NCBI GenBank assembly: GCA_900660155.1
Contig: CABFPE010000484.1
Location: 405,270 to 431,570 of the forward strand
Direction: 5' to 3'
Source: Hofstenia miamia
Lineage: Eukaryota > Xenacoelomorpha > Acoela > Hofsteniidae
Length of the DNA stretch: 26,301 bases
Of this stretch, positions 1 through 13,400 are shown in pieces; the stretch's first letter is position 1, and the number at the start of each line of letters is the position of its first letter. The notes below the pieces were generated by a model. The model was not told where the DNA came from. It saw nothing but the letters and a program-made list of their open reading frames with translations, and did no database searches. The translations under genes were made by a program, and so were the position numbers.

Positions 1-37
<37 letters not shown>
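1..37. repeat. (TA)n microsatellite at left edge
   Basis: Eighteen uninterrupted TA units open the window. A similar tract closes it at the far end. Confidence 0.97.
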
Positions 38-40
<3 letters not shown>

Positions 41-202
41 TTGAGTTTAATCAAGTGTTCATTAATAATTTACATTTTGTTTTCATATATGTAGAGCTGT
101 TAGAAGGTTGCTACTAAATATAAACAGGTCATAGCGCGTAAAATTTCATTTTAGTCAATGTATTCCATCTATCGATTATTGCGAATTTGTTTTCTTTAAA
201 CT

Positions 203-770
203 ATGTCTGATCAGCTTTCACCATATGTTCATGCTGAGCTCATATCTCTATACTGCAAAAATTGCTATTCAGTTACAGCTGCAATCAAGAAATATTTCAC
301 AGTCCATAATCTGCATAAATATGTAATTAACGAGGCAGATTTTGTCTAATTCATGTGTTTTAATAACTAAATACTACACACGGTAAAGTCACAATATAGA
401 TTAGATTCACACTAAAAAATTTTTTTGTTATTCTGCTGTGAACTCAAAGGAGTATCTGAAGTACATCTGAAATCATTGGTGAAAAAGTAAAAGAGCTTTT
501 TCACGACCTACTTTTTGACAGGACGGAATCTCCGATTCTGAAAAACTTCATTTCGAGAAAAAATTCTAAAGGTTTTATAAGTTTCATTTCAATTTTACAT
601 GAAATTGTGTACCCGAACCTTCGACTATCACCATGTGAATTTTTTATCGATTTAGCGCAATGCGATCACGTCACCAACATAGCTCTCTGGTAGCATTTAA
701 ACAAAATATCAATGAAGCAGTTTCTTTAGTTGCTCCAGAAATCATTCAACGTGCTTTAAAAAGTTCTTGA
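203..770 (+). mobile_element. Decayed DNA transposase with DUF4817-like N-terminus
   Basis: An ATG at 203 opens 48 codons reading MSDQLSPYVHAELISLYCKN, then SVTAAIKKYF. This is the helix-turn-helix style start of the DUF4817-bearing transposases common in invertebrates. At 607-660 a second piece reads VYPNLRLSPCEFFIDLAQ, the counterpart of the usual PRSPDLSPCDFFLWG around the late catalytic region. At 696-770 a third piece in another frame reads FKQNINEAVSLVAPEIIQRA and ends in TGA, matching the usual C-terminal LKQxIxEAxxxxxPEMLQRxW. The middle with the first catalytic residues is not recognisable and is probably deleted. No terminal inverted repeats were found. It is a dead remnant in a RIC1 intron or upstream of its present exons. 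Confidence 0.6.
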
Positions 771-1371
771 GAATAGTTGATTATAAGATCCCTTTTGTTT
801 CGCTATTATTTTGCTTTAGGAAAAGATGTGTTATACTGGCTTTTCAATGATGCTGTTCATATAATTAAATTTTATTCTGTTATATAACGTGTGATGACTG
901 CAATTAGTGGTTCGTTCCTTCTGCAATATACATGGCTTCTTGTACTGTTATATTTTCAATTGTTTCCCTGTAATAGTTACGATTGTTGATTAATAATAAG
1001 TCCTTAAATTTATTTAATCTTTGTAAGCCAGTGGTTTTAATATTTTATTTTATTGTATAATATTTGACGGAGTGTTAAACAGTTTAAGTGAACGTTCACT
1101 ATAAAGCGCAAAGGGATTATAAATATGAAGTGGTGAAAACGATTTTTCGGAGTAAAGAACATTACTTCTCCCATTTCAAAATGATTATGCTAGTGATTAT
1201 AGTAAATTAATTGAATTATGTCGTCAGTGTCATTGCATAGTGACGTATGTCAATAATTGCAGTTTTACAATAGAGCCTTTAGATAATTACAGAAGTGAAA
1301 AATAGTAAACACCGAAATGGAAAAACGCTGTTTGAAAAGCTATTACTACCCTGATTAGCTATAACATTTAG
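771..1371. other. AT-rich non-coding DNA before first RIC1 exon
   Basis: I see nothing recognisable here. Candidate TTTAG-bounded exons (for example after 820 and after 1280) were translated and do not match the RIC1 part that should precede IPLCTP, so it is read as intron. Confidence 0.6.
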
Positions 1372-1497
1372 ATCCCTCTCTGCACTCCTGTGACCGTAGC
1401 AAGTTCTGTAGAAATGTACTGGCTTTCAGAGAACGATGAAGATTCCAATTTCGCACAGTCGCTCATTCTGAATTGTGGAATAATGGGCGGATTGAAG
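1372..1497 (+). CDS. RIC1: RIC1 exon (first in window), start of RIC1 domain
   Basis: The exon starts after CATTTAG and ends before GTACAT, with phase 0 at both sides (42 codons). It reads IPLCTPVTVASSVEMYW at the start and LILNCGIMGGLK at the end. These match the vertebrate LPFCPPVVLAQSVENVW and LWLSCGGAGMK blocks in order and spacing. An in-frame TAG overlaps the acceptor, so coding cannot extend upstream in this frame. No earlier RIC1 exon was recognised between 1 and 1371. Confidence 0.85.
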
Positions 1498-4400
1498 GTA
1501 CATGTACATTTTTACTGTTGTTCAATTTGGCTTTTATAGATGGGTGAATTAGGAGTATCAATTCCTATGGTAATTGAGTGGGAAGAGGTATTCCCACAAG
1601 ACGAAATCATTCATTTATATGAAGTATTGATTAAAAATGCGCAACTAATTATATTACAGTTAAACCTCATTATAGTGTACTTGCCCGGGTGGAATATCCT
1701 AACTACATTTTGCCTAGTTCTACACTACATTTATTTAATTGAACAAACTAAAATATCGCAAAAACGTTTATTATCAAGAAGGATAAAAAATATAAATCGT
1801 GGGTTAAACCATGGAAGTTTTTGCGTGCCGTCGATTGTGGCAAGAAGCGTTTTCGACTATTTGTTTTTCTTCATTTTAACCATTTGCAATAAAATAACTG
1901 CACAATATTTGACAACTTGAAAATTCAGCAGAATGGGGAACTCTTCTTCATCTTCAACGTCAATAATGGATGAATTAGCAGGCCTTTCAACAACAAATTC
2001 TGCAATTTCCTCTCTTTCTGCGTTTAGATGACATAGCAACTGTAATATTTTAACAATTAAATCAATTTTGCGACAGTGCTCTTGCAACACGACACTTTAT
2101 CGATGACTAAATACGTGAATTATGCCGTGCCAGACAAACGTCTTGCTTCACCATAGTTAAGTCATTTAATGTTACTGTATAGCAGCCACAGTGAGCAATC
2201 ATTCTAAAATATGTACAGACTAGGTACCACAAGTTATAAGTCCTTCTTTTGATGTATTTTACGTTAGGTTTCTGTTAGGTAAACACCCCACAGTTAGTAT
2301 TTTTTCAATTACAGCTCATCGCCCCCTCCTTTAAAAGTTTTGCAGCACCACGGATTTTAATTATTTAATTAATGAATTATGATTAGCACTTGCATTATTA
2401 CCTCATGTTATAAAAAGGTTGTATAGTTATTATGTGTCACATTTCCATGGTTAAAAGCAGAGTATACGCCCTGACCTTGTAAAAGATAGGATTATGAGAA
2501 CCATAAATAATTTCAAGAACCCATTATAATTTCAAGAATTTTGGAGAATTGGAGATGAGGGTTCCACCGCAACGCGAAAAAAGACTGCTTTATATTAGAA
2601 ACCGACTATTTATGTTGAAATATTGTTTATAAGGTTATTAAAGACGTACTCAAAATTGACCGTTTCTCAAATTCATCAAGAATGGACTAGTACTGAGAGT
2701 CTTTCAACCAGGAGAATGCAACATATTTTATTTCTGACCAATAGGCAGATGAAGAATCGACTTGCGCTGTGCAATAGTCTCTGTGAAAATTGTACCAATG
2801 CGATATTTAGTGACAAAAGCGAATTCGAGCTCCCCCCTCTCCATCGGAGATGTAAGATGCGCTAAAAAGTAACAAACACATATAATCCACTGTATACAAC
2901 TAAAACATTAAAGTTTGTCGTCTAATGTAATGGTATGGGGTTTCTCCGAAGTTGAGGTTTGTAAAAATTGTGCGAGTGAATAGTATGCTTGATGCATGAA
3001 AATACTGTGAAATTCTTTGTGGATGTTTACTTCATTTTCTTGGCCAAGACCAAATTTTCCAGCAAAGTTGTTCCTCCTGCCACCCTGCACTTCTTATAAA
3101 GAGGTTCATGGAAGAGGAAGGTGTAACTCTTCTCTATGACTGGCTATCTCAAACTCATGACCTGAAATACAAAAATTGTGAACATAACTAAGTAAAAAAT
3201 GACCTTGAAAATGCCTTCAAATATAGAACAGCTTTGCAAATGGTAGAGGGAGAATTTTGAGTGATTCAAAATGAACAATTAGGGATCTTTTCTCACAAAT
3301 ACTTCAGTGTGTTGAAGCTGTCATTAAAAGCTGGAGAGCACGACGAAATTGCAAAAAACTCATTGTTGTTTTGTTCAGTTTGTAAATTTGTAATATTTTA
3401 CTACTTGCACCAATATTTACTCACAGTCACAGCGGGGTGCTTAGTTAACAAATTGAACGGAAAATGCATCAAAAGAAGGGCTTGTCAATTGACGTTTCTG
3501 GTTTTTACAAATATTGAAATCATCGTGCACTGTAGTTGTTGTACATTAACACTAAAGGATTTGACTATGGTGTTGCAAGACACCGTATAGCAAATGTCTA
3601 ATTATACATTATACACTATATTAATGGTACACAATAGTGAAAAAATTTTAGTCGAACAAGCAAGGTATACTATTCGAATTGGACACTATATCGAGTGTAC
3701 ACTATATTGCCATTTGACTGTATTGCAAATTCGATCTGTTTCCTTAACCTTTCAAAACCCAAGCATTGGCAATTTAGGGAAATTCAAAATTTTTCCAGAT
3801 TGTGATAGATATAATTACTTACTAAAAAGATATTTATTTCCACTAAGTAGTTCAAGAGATATTGGTGTGTCACTTGAAAGTGACAATGGGCATACAAGTA
3901 ATAATCACAAAAGTCTTGGCCTTTGTTTGTGTTGATATGAGTGACAATAATCTTGCATACTGTAAACATTTAATACACACTTCAGATATAGACCAATGTT
4001 GAAAAATTTTAAAGCATTACACATTTAGATATTTCAAAGTTGGTGAAAAAAACTTGAATATTTTAAATGACAAAAAACATTGCTTTTGGAACACCAATGC
4101 CAACTTCTCTTTCTGTAGTATACTCAGTGATCTTGAGTCTTTTTTTTCTTTACCTAAGCCCAATTATTTCTGATCTGGTAGTGTCATGGATTTAGTTCAA
4201 TGATAAGTCTCTGCATTAAACAGATATTCATGTTGATCTGGAATTGTCCAGATCTGGTAACCAAATCAATTTGGTTTTCCATGAATGTGCTGCTTAATTC
4301 CATGGTTTCCAAAATACAGTACCATTGTCTCATCTACACTGAAATATCTAGCATCTAATCTGCAGTAATTGTCCATAAATTTTTGCTTTAGCAAAAAACT

Positions 4401-7400
4401 TTACTGAATGGAAAAGTCATGTTTTTTTGGAATTATCACATAAATGAAGGAATCATTGTATCCCCATGAAATGAATTCTTGATATTGCCGTTGTTACAAT
4501 TTCATTTTGAGTATAAGGTGTGCCTTCCCAAAACATTCATATGTTATGTGGATGAATGCAACCAGTGGGTTTAATGATTACAATGTAAGTTTATAATTCA
4601 TCATTAGTTACTCAGTGTGTGCTGTTTTTTGAAGAGCATATATGTTAGGATAACTGGCAATAACAAAGAATTTACCGCCATTTACTGCTAAAGCATATCC
4701 TTGTATTTAGAATTACTATAGAAGAAAGTATAAGTAATAAAATTCAATTAAAAATTTCAATGAATGTTGCTCAAATTCCCATTGTCACTGTAAAGTTACA
4801 TTTGCTATTATCTAACTGATTATATAGTGATTTTTCGCTATTTTTAGCATACAGGTAAATCAAGTACTGATATATACGTTTTTAGTTTTTGGTGATATTC
4901 TTAAAGATTATTTTTAAATGATGAAGCCCTATAATAAATATATTTAGCAAAAAATTTTTTCGGAGATATGCTGTAATAAACCTTAATTAACAGAGTCTCA
5001 AAACGTAGATGATTTGCATTTTAATCTATTTGTTTATGAAATTATATCATTGAAATGACGATGCAAGTATGTATTTTTCCACCTTCCCTTCTACTTTAAA
5101 ATAGTGTCACTTTTAATTGACAATGGTACTTGAAGGGTACAAATTTGATATAAAAAAGCGCTTGATCAACCAGATTTAAAGTAATTTAACTTTTAACCAA
5201 TTACATTTTGTTGTAATGCTTTCTGAGAAAGCAAAGAGATTTCTTGCAGAGTGGAAATTTTCTTAGACTTCTTATACTCTTGCTTTGCAATGTATGGTAA
5301 CATTAATCTTGCAATCATACCAATATTCAAGTGATAACTGAGAGTAAACATACGGAGTTTTAGTAATGAATGTAAACCCAGTATTTTCGACCGAACGTAT
5401 TAACGCCATGTAGTACTACAACCATCATATATGACAAACATTGCTTTCAAAATGTAAGTATAGCTCAATCTATATTACAAAGATGCAGGGTTATTTTCCC
5501 GCAAAATATATTCAGATGCTTATGGGAAAAACTAGGAATATTTTTCAATTTCTTTGGAAGCAGTGGAAATTCCCACCCGGAAACCATGCTTTGATATTTT
5601 TTTCAGTAAAATTATCCAGCTGCTTTTTTAAATAATTTGCGAGCTTTTAATTTATGGCTTTCGGAAAAAGGAACCAAGAAAGCCATAGCCTGAAACAAGA
5701 ACTGTATTTTAATCTGTCAATGCTCATTTGAATGGATGTTTACATTTCAGATTGTGTTAGAACACACTTCGATGCAATATGAAATGTGAGCAATGTGGTT
5801 TTAAATACTTGTCAACATCGATAATCACGCTTCTTTTGTTACTACAGACATTCTTGTTTACACCCAAAAAGGATGTTATTTCTACTTCAATAAGATTAGA
5901 ATTATATTTACAAAATATTTAGCTTTTTTACATCCATACCGAGGTTATTTTAGAAAAGCGTAGCATTTTAATCTACTTTTAACTTTTCAGTTCACACTTC
6001 TTAAATTAATTCAAAGGGAGTTTTTAAGTATTCGAATAAATATTGAGACATTTCTATTGTTTCTTAAGTTCGATTGCCGTTTTTGATCCGTAATTTCCAT
6101 CTAATATATTTCGTTTAATTTAATACATTTATTAATTGAAGATCTTAATTATGTTATGTGTATTGATTTGCAGTCTTGCAATTGTTTCTTAGGTGTGGCT
6201 ACCCCTGAAGAAAACACAAGAATTCGTTGCTACGAAAAATATGCTTTCTTTCCCTTTTTCAATTTACCCACTAGGTATTATTTTTCGTTTTTGTTTATAT
6301 TTATTCGTAACACTTTCTGATATCTTTAAATGGGAGGGGGTGCAGTGCTTCTTTATTATCTTTGACCTTGGAGCCACTTTGCGGGGATTCACGTAGGTTT
6401 TAGAACGCCGCAATGCGAAACCAAGCCTGTGTGTTTGTTGTTTCTAATTGTATTCCTCAACATTTTTATTAGAATTACATTTTGAGTGTTTGACCACCCC
6501 GCTCGGTTTGTTTAGGTTGTGCAGATACAGCCCGCTAAATGGAACAGTGACAATAGTTTGCAATATCACTATCTTAATTTTTAAGTATCATGGTAAAATT
6601 TCGCTAAAAATTTTTATAATTGCTAAAAATTACAATTTTATATATATATTTTATTAGCATCATTGTCTATTTCGAATCATTATCATATTTTCAGTGTTTA
6701 CAAAAACAACTAAAATGTTGTAATTTTCAACCCGTTTTGATTAGAGGTTTTCAGAAACACTTATGGATAATTTTAGGTTTGAACTTCACAAATGCTATTC
6801 TGCATGGCGCCTCCTTCGAGGTTGTTTTACTCGACGGTTCGCAGCAAAGTATCACGTACCATCTCCCGCAGTTTCATATCGACCGCAATGTAAATTATTT
6901 CTTTGTTTTCTAAATGAATTTAGGAATTTATTTAATAAAAGAATCAATGGTAGAAATGCTTTCTCAAACACGATTTAATTTTAAATTGGATTTACATTTA
7001 TGATTCAAATAATTTCTAAATGAATAAACATTTATTAATAGCAAAATTGATAGTTGTAATCGGATTGCATTGGAGGTGGAGATTAAGATTTTGAACATTT
7101 CCTGAAATTCTAATCTAGATATAGAAATTCGAAATTTGAGATGCAAATTTCTTGTTTACCAATTATGTAGTGTTTTTTGAGAAATTCATTACTCAAGCAT
7201 TCCACCTTCTGCTTTTTCGTGCAGTTTTTATTTCCTTTCTTACATGAATTATATTTTAATGTAAATTATGCAAAAATGGCTTCTCTGATGATAATTGCAC
7301 CGGTGAAATTGCACGGCGTGTAGAAATTGTGAAATATAATGTGACGCCTCTGCTATTGCGTAGGAACACTATTTACATAATTATTGTCATCACTTAGTGT

Positions 7401-10400
7401 TATGCAACAGTACAATGAAATATATTATTGTAATAAATTTTTTACGGAAAATGCTAAGTAAACGTTTTAGGAGGAAATTGTGCTCCACCGTATCATCATT
7501 GAGCTTCTCAAGCGTAATCTCGGTCAGCATGCATTGAGTTTAGTTAGAAACTATAAAGATATGTCATTCATCACTCACGCCATGGAACTGATGCTTCATC
7601 AAGTTTTAGAGGCAGAAGCCACTGCCTCAGAACCGGTTCCAGGTATTTTGCATATTTACTTCTTGGCTAGGCTCCGTTGTTTAGTGGAAGTGTGGATAGT
7701 GAGAATTTTTCGGTCAATTTAAATGCAAATCAATAATATTCATGCTTTAATCATTATTGAAAGCCTTATAAGTCTTCACATTCCAAATTATTATTTAGAA
7801 TATCATAGAGATGATTTTGGGTTGCAACTCACAACTCCATCATAGGATAAGCTATATTCTTGGTTTTATGCAAATGCAAATTTTTACGGAAACCAACCTA
7901 TCTTAGCAATTGATTTATTTAATGTGAAAATAAAGAGATGTTATATCACTCATTTAGAATTTTTGCGGAAACCGCCTACAAATATCTTCGAAAATTTTCT
8001 GGATGAACTGTGGCATCGTACTTAGCCATTAAAAACTAGTTTTCTGTCAGAGAAATTAATTTTGTCGTTATAAATATTTTGTATATATATATATAAAGAG
8101 TTATATACGAACGGATTTCATCATATATTTAGACATCATTTGCCAATTTCTTTTAACTTTTTAAAATGACCTCACAAAGTTAATGGATGTCAGAAATGAA
8201 TGTGCATTGAATATTCAGTTAATTCCTTTCGGAAACTTTTTTTTTTGCGAATGCTTCTTATTCCTTATTGTTTACTTTATTGGGGATCCTACATGATTTT
8301 CATTATACTGAAGCCTCTTAAGCGTAGTAGTAAATTCCGAAACTTAAACAATAATACTTTTTTTACGTTTAAGGCGTCTCAAGTGTATGCTATTAATTTT
8401 CGGTCGACTGCATGTAGATTTTCACATACATATAAAGTCGCCACTTTAATTAATTCCTCTATTATCAATCCAGCGTTATTGAAACAAATTGTAATATACA
8501 TATCATTAATACTTTTCTACTAAGTACTTAGTTTTTAGATTCTTTTAATTAATATTAAATCTTTGTTGTATACATGTCAAGCTGAGTGCTTTTCACAAAC
8601 ATTGTTTACAGGAAATCTGGATATCCTGGAAATGTAGGCTGTACAAAGGAACAAACACTTCGCATTATGTACAATTTACTGTACATTGGATGCCATCACT
8701 ATAGCCTTCGAAAATATAAAAATAGTTTAAATACCAGCATGTGTATTGCTTATTACAAGCCAAATTATGAAAAACCGTGCGGAATCGTACATAACAGAAA
8801 ATAATTGTATTTATTTTATTGTTTCGCGTTGCAAACTTAAGGTGAAACATTACCAGGAATGAAGCAAACAGAACTAATTCAAATTCCTTCCTGTATTCAT
8901 AATCGCGGTTTATTCTCATGTTTGGTGGATTTCTTTAGCATATTTGGTCTTGACATCATGTAATGAATTACATTTGAGGATTGTAGTGAGTTAAAATAAT
9001 ATCAATTCGTCTTGAACTTTCGGAAACTTCTTTTTTGACGAATGCTATCTTTGCCATATTGGTGACAGTATTCTTAAAATGATCAGATTCTTTTGCAATA
9101 CCAGTGAAGTGTTTTTTTTTTGTTATTAATCTATACATCTAAAAATCCAGTAGAATTTGAAAAGTATTCCCTCGGAACTGGATATCCTTATTAATAATAG
9201 TTGATCAATATACAAGTGTTTTTGTAATTTTTCTGATCTGAATGGCAGTAAACTCGAAACCCCACAACCTTCAAATTCAAAATTTATTCACGAAACAGTT
9301 GACTGCCTTAATAAACGTTTCTGTAAAGAACATAGGGAACGAAAATAAATTTACACGTTAACAAACTTCCACGCAATGCATGATTTGGTGGAGAAGTCTT
9401 TGGTGAAGTTTGTCTACTCCGGGAACAATTATCTTTAATGCTGCAGATGATCCCAATTCTACGATTATTCAGGGCCTGTCACCAGCTCCTATTAAAGAAT
9501 AACCACTCATCTAATGATTCGCATTGTTTTCCAACATGTCTAACATGCCTTTTTTAAAAACCGTACTTTCTATGTAGTTTTTGACAACAGTTTGCAATTT
9601 TGATTTAAGCCATCCTATTTCTCAGTAAAATTGCTTTAAATCATTATTTTTCAATCAACGTTGTTTTTTTGCTAGAAACACCAGAAATGTGTTTAAATGT
9701 CATATAAAGACTTCTGCTATGTGTTCCTACAAGCATATTTTCAGAGCTTCAGGTCATGTTGCTATTCCATTCGCTTTTAATGGAACTGATCAAATGTCCA
9801 GTTTTACATAAAAACGAAGTACCGTTTTTTAAATCACTGTAAAAAATTTGTCTCCGAAAGATATTTTTGTTGACCACTCTAATGAGGGAAATCCAAGAAA
9901 AGAAATTAAATTATAATATTGCTGTTTACATACCTTAATTATTCATTTAAAATTTGGCCTTTGAGTTTTATTACTTTAATTGTTGCTTTTCATTGGAATA
10001 TGATTCACTTATTAAATGTAAACAATACTTGTGGAACAACTGCCTTTATCTCCATAATTTTGCATTTATTAATACTTTTTGTTTTGCTCATGAAGCATAA
10101 TTTTCTTTAATGTAAAATATGTTCTCCATGCAAATACGTTTGTCTTTAAAAGTTAAAATCCAGTGATATTTTCAACATTTAGAATTTTTATTTGAAAATG
10201 TTACATTATTTCATCTATTTAAAAGTTCTGCTGGAACTCGTGTTCGCATGAACCTTTATTCGATTGAATGTCCTATCCTATTATAATTTGTAATGGAAGA
10301 CTTTTAGATCCATTCTTGCCAGTCGTAGTGTCTTTTCTCAAGGAGTTTCCCTTCTTTCGCCGAGTGCTTGCGTATTGTGCACGAAAAACGGAAGTAGCGC

Positions 10401-13400
10401 TGTGGGCATTTCTCTTCCTTTCTGCTGGTGATCCCAAAGTTTATTTCGAGGTTTGCAAGCGATTAAAAGTTGTTCCTAACTTTGATTTAGGAGTGTTTGA
10501 CGCAAAACGATCTTGAAACGGCCGCTTCATATCTTATTGTGTTGCAAAATTTGAAACCGTTGGCTGTTTCCAAAAACTGTTCAATCGCGCTTGTGGATTG
10601 TGCGCTAGAGAACAAAAAGTGGAGTTTAAGCCGAGACATCATTAGATATCTTAAATCAATTTGTACGTCATTAAACGTTTTTGTATACTAATAAGTTCAC
10701 GTTTAATATGCAAAACGCCTCATCTTTGATGTTAGAAACGACTTGAATTTCAAAAAAATCATTTTCTCCAAGATTAAGTCTAAACTAACAAATAATATAA
10801 GAGCCGAAGTCTAATTTTATAATTTATTACTATTACAACTAATGATTTCTGATTAGCTAAATCAAAACTAAATGTGTTTTCACTTTTGCTATCCAGAAGT
10901 GATTATTTCATTGTAAACTCCTCCTGAAGCAGTTGCCAACATATTTTTCGGTTCTTTTATAATTTTTTGTTTTTTTGCAACAAAGAAATATAAATTTTTT
11001 TTAGTAAATATTATCAATGGGCTTTGGCTCGCTTATTGGGGAACCAATTTATTTCTGAAGTGTTTGTCACGTGATTGAAAGTTTGTCAAATAAATTAGAC
11101 GTTAACCACTAAATTTAAATATGGTAATCCGTGCACACTCTGAAAACTTCTCCGTCGATAATCTTTGCAATTCCATATTAATCACTTTGTTCCGGCGCAA
11201 GATATTCGATATGTAATTTGCATTTCTCTTTTAGCAATATTGTGCTTGGTATAATCAAAACTCTTGAATTTAAATGGCTTACACTAACATTCGGTTGTGG
11301 AGGAATTTTCATTAGATAATAGATTTTTTTAATTTCTAGGATGCAAATGAATAATTAATGACCATATCGAAATTGGGTGAATACTCTGGTTGTTTAGGCA
11401 TTTCTACATTTCCCCAAGATATCCAATGGAGAACGTAACATTTAACATGGATGATCATTATCACTGAAATTTAGACATTTAAGAAGTTACTTATAGATGT
11501 TAGAGCACTATCCAAGAACACTATATATTATTAGTCCCGCGGTCTTCAAGAATTTCTCAATAAAAATTGTCTGAAATATTACTTAGCCGCCCTTTTATTT
11601 GCTTTGGCTACCTAGACCTATGTTTTTGATCAAATGCTGACCAGTGTGAATGATTTTTTACAACCCAGTTTTACTTTATTTTACTGCAAATCGACAGGCT
11701 TTGTTACGCAGAAATTTTTTACAAAATTTTAACAGTTCGAAGAATGATAATACCCGGTAGCACTGAACATGAAATTTGAAATATTTTAACATTTAGGTTT
11801 TGCTTCAACTTTAGTCGGATCTTACCTGTGGTGCAGTTTGTCTTAATCAGGGAACTGGTATATTTTGAATGTGCACTAAAAATGTACATATTTAAGCACA
11901 GTTTAGACAGATTTTTTTCTTATCTCATATGTCATATATTACCAGTTATAAGCATGCATTTCCCGTTTTTAATGGTATCCTTTAGAAATATATTTCTTTG
12001 ACAAATTAACATTCAGATATGTTCATTTATTGTGGTTTTATTTGGTGTAACAGATTTTTATAAATTCAATGAATATGAGCATTTGAAAGAATATAAGCAT
12101 ATCATAATCTGCAACATTATCTATTTGTGTCAATGACAATATCTTTTAACAGCTGAAGTAAAATTTCTATCCATGCACATGAATTTTCCTGAAAGAGATG
12201 TTGTACATGTAAAACTATGAATTTGATTTCAAATTACAAAATCGAACTTAATGTAGAAGTTGTTCAATTTGAAATGCGCTACAATTTTCATTATCATTTT
12301 GTTAATATTAAATTTTAGCCTGTTTTTCATTTGTTAAAGTAATACTTCAACAATTCCAAATTTGTTAACGTTATGCAAGATAATTGATACAATAGTCCCT
12401 AACTCAAAAATGAATTTGTTGGTGTTTTGGTAGTACATTTTGACTCTAAGTAGTTTCTTGACATTTTCAATGCAGAATCTTGTTTGAAATTGCTGAATTT
12501 TAGTTGTTAGTTAAGAATTGATATAATATGAAATTGGAGTGTGAAAACGCACACACTTTCAATATAAACTTTGAGTGTTTTTCGTCAAGATTCTCACAAA
12601 ACTTGCTTCGCGAGAAAAAGTTCCATGTTTTGAATCGAAAAAAGATAAATTTGGCATCGTTTAACTTAGTAAGCCTTAGTTCATTATAATATTTGTTTTC
12701 ACAAGTTTGTTTCCAAATCATTGGTCCATTATAATAATTAGGTTGCTAAAGGATTTTGAATTCATCTTTATTTTTTTTATTGTAAACAGTAAACTTTGAT
12801 TTTATATTACACTGTCAAATTGGAATTATTTTTGTTTGCATACCCTTAAATAGGTAAAAGATTATTTTTTCTGTAATTTTTGACTCGTATTAAAAAGTAA
12901 ATTCTTAATTGCGGCAGCCTAAAATCTTTACCGATTCTTAAAATTTTTTTAAACACTATTAGATTTATATGCCCTCTTCAATTTTAAACATAATAGAATA
13001 ATTAAAAATATTTTCTATCAAATTTCGGATCAGTTACAAAAAGGGTTTACTACAAATATATCAATAAATTGACTGTTTTTTTAACATTTTTGTTTGCGGC
13101 AGTTCAAGACGTATTTAATAATCGACAAGATTTTGCAGAAAACTCAATGATGCTTTTGTTAACACTAAAAAATGTAATCAAACTCATTTCCATATCTCAT
13201 TAACCCTTTATCTCGATGCATTATGGTAGAAAATCAGCAAAAGTCGTTAACCCATATGTTTAATTGTTGTGCGGCAGCTAAAAAATGAATTAATTGAGCT
13301 AAAAATTTGTAATAAGTAATTTTTTAACCCTCCACAACTTTCCGTAAATAGCCAATAGCAGTTTTGTAAAATTTTGTTAAAATGGCCAAAAACGACCCAC

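Noticed and set aside
1540-1920. 126-codon plus-strand open frame beginning MGELGVSIPMVIEW
   Set aside because: It lies in intron 1, just past the donor. No family is recognised, the second half is typical AT-rich translation, and RIC1 exons join correctly without it.
1857-2090. 77-codon minus-strand open frame with an acidic DVEDEEEF patch; considered as a Harbinger-type transposase start
   Set aside because: The acidic run and following basic residues only vaguely recall that family. No conserved catalytic block was found next to it on the minus strand.
3594-3935. Open frames at 3594-3935 (+) and 3784-3969 (-) after the Tc1 remnant
   Set aside because: They do not resemble any transposase segment or host protein. 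The ACACTATAT repeats here explain part of the open reading.
8586-8804. 72-codon plus-strand open frame in intron 4
   Set aside because: No known motif. Overlapping open frames occur on both strands, as expected by chance.
13202-13260. TTAACCCTTTATC and TTAACCCATATG, considered as piggyBac-like TTAA ends
   Set aside because: Both copies point the same way, lie about 45 bp apart, and have no partner or coding sequence; TTAA is common in this DNA.
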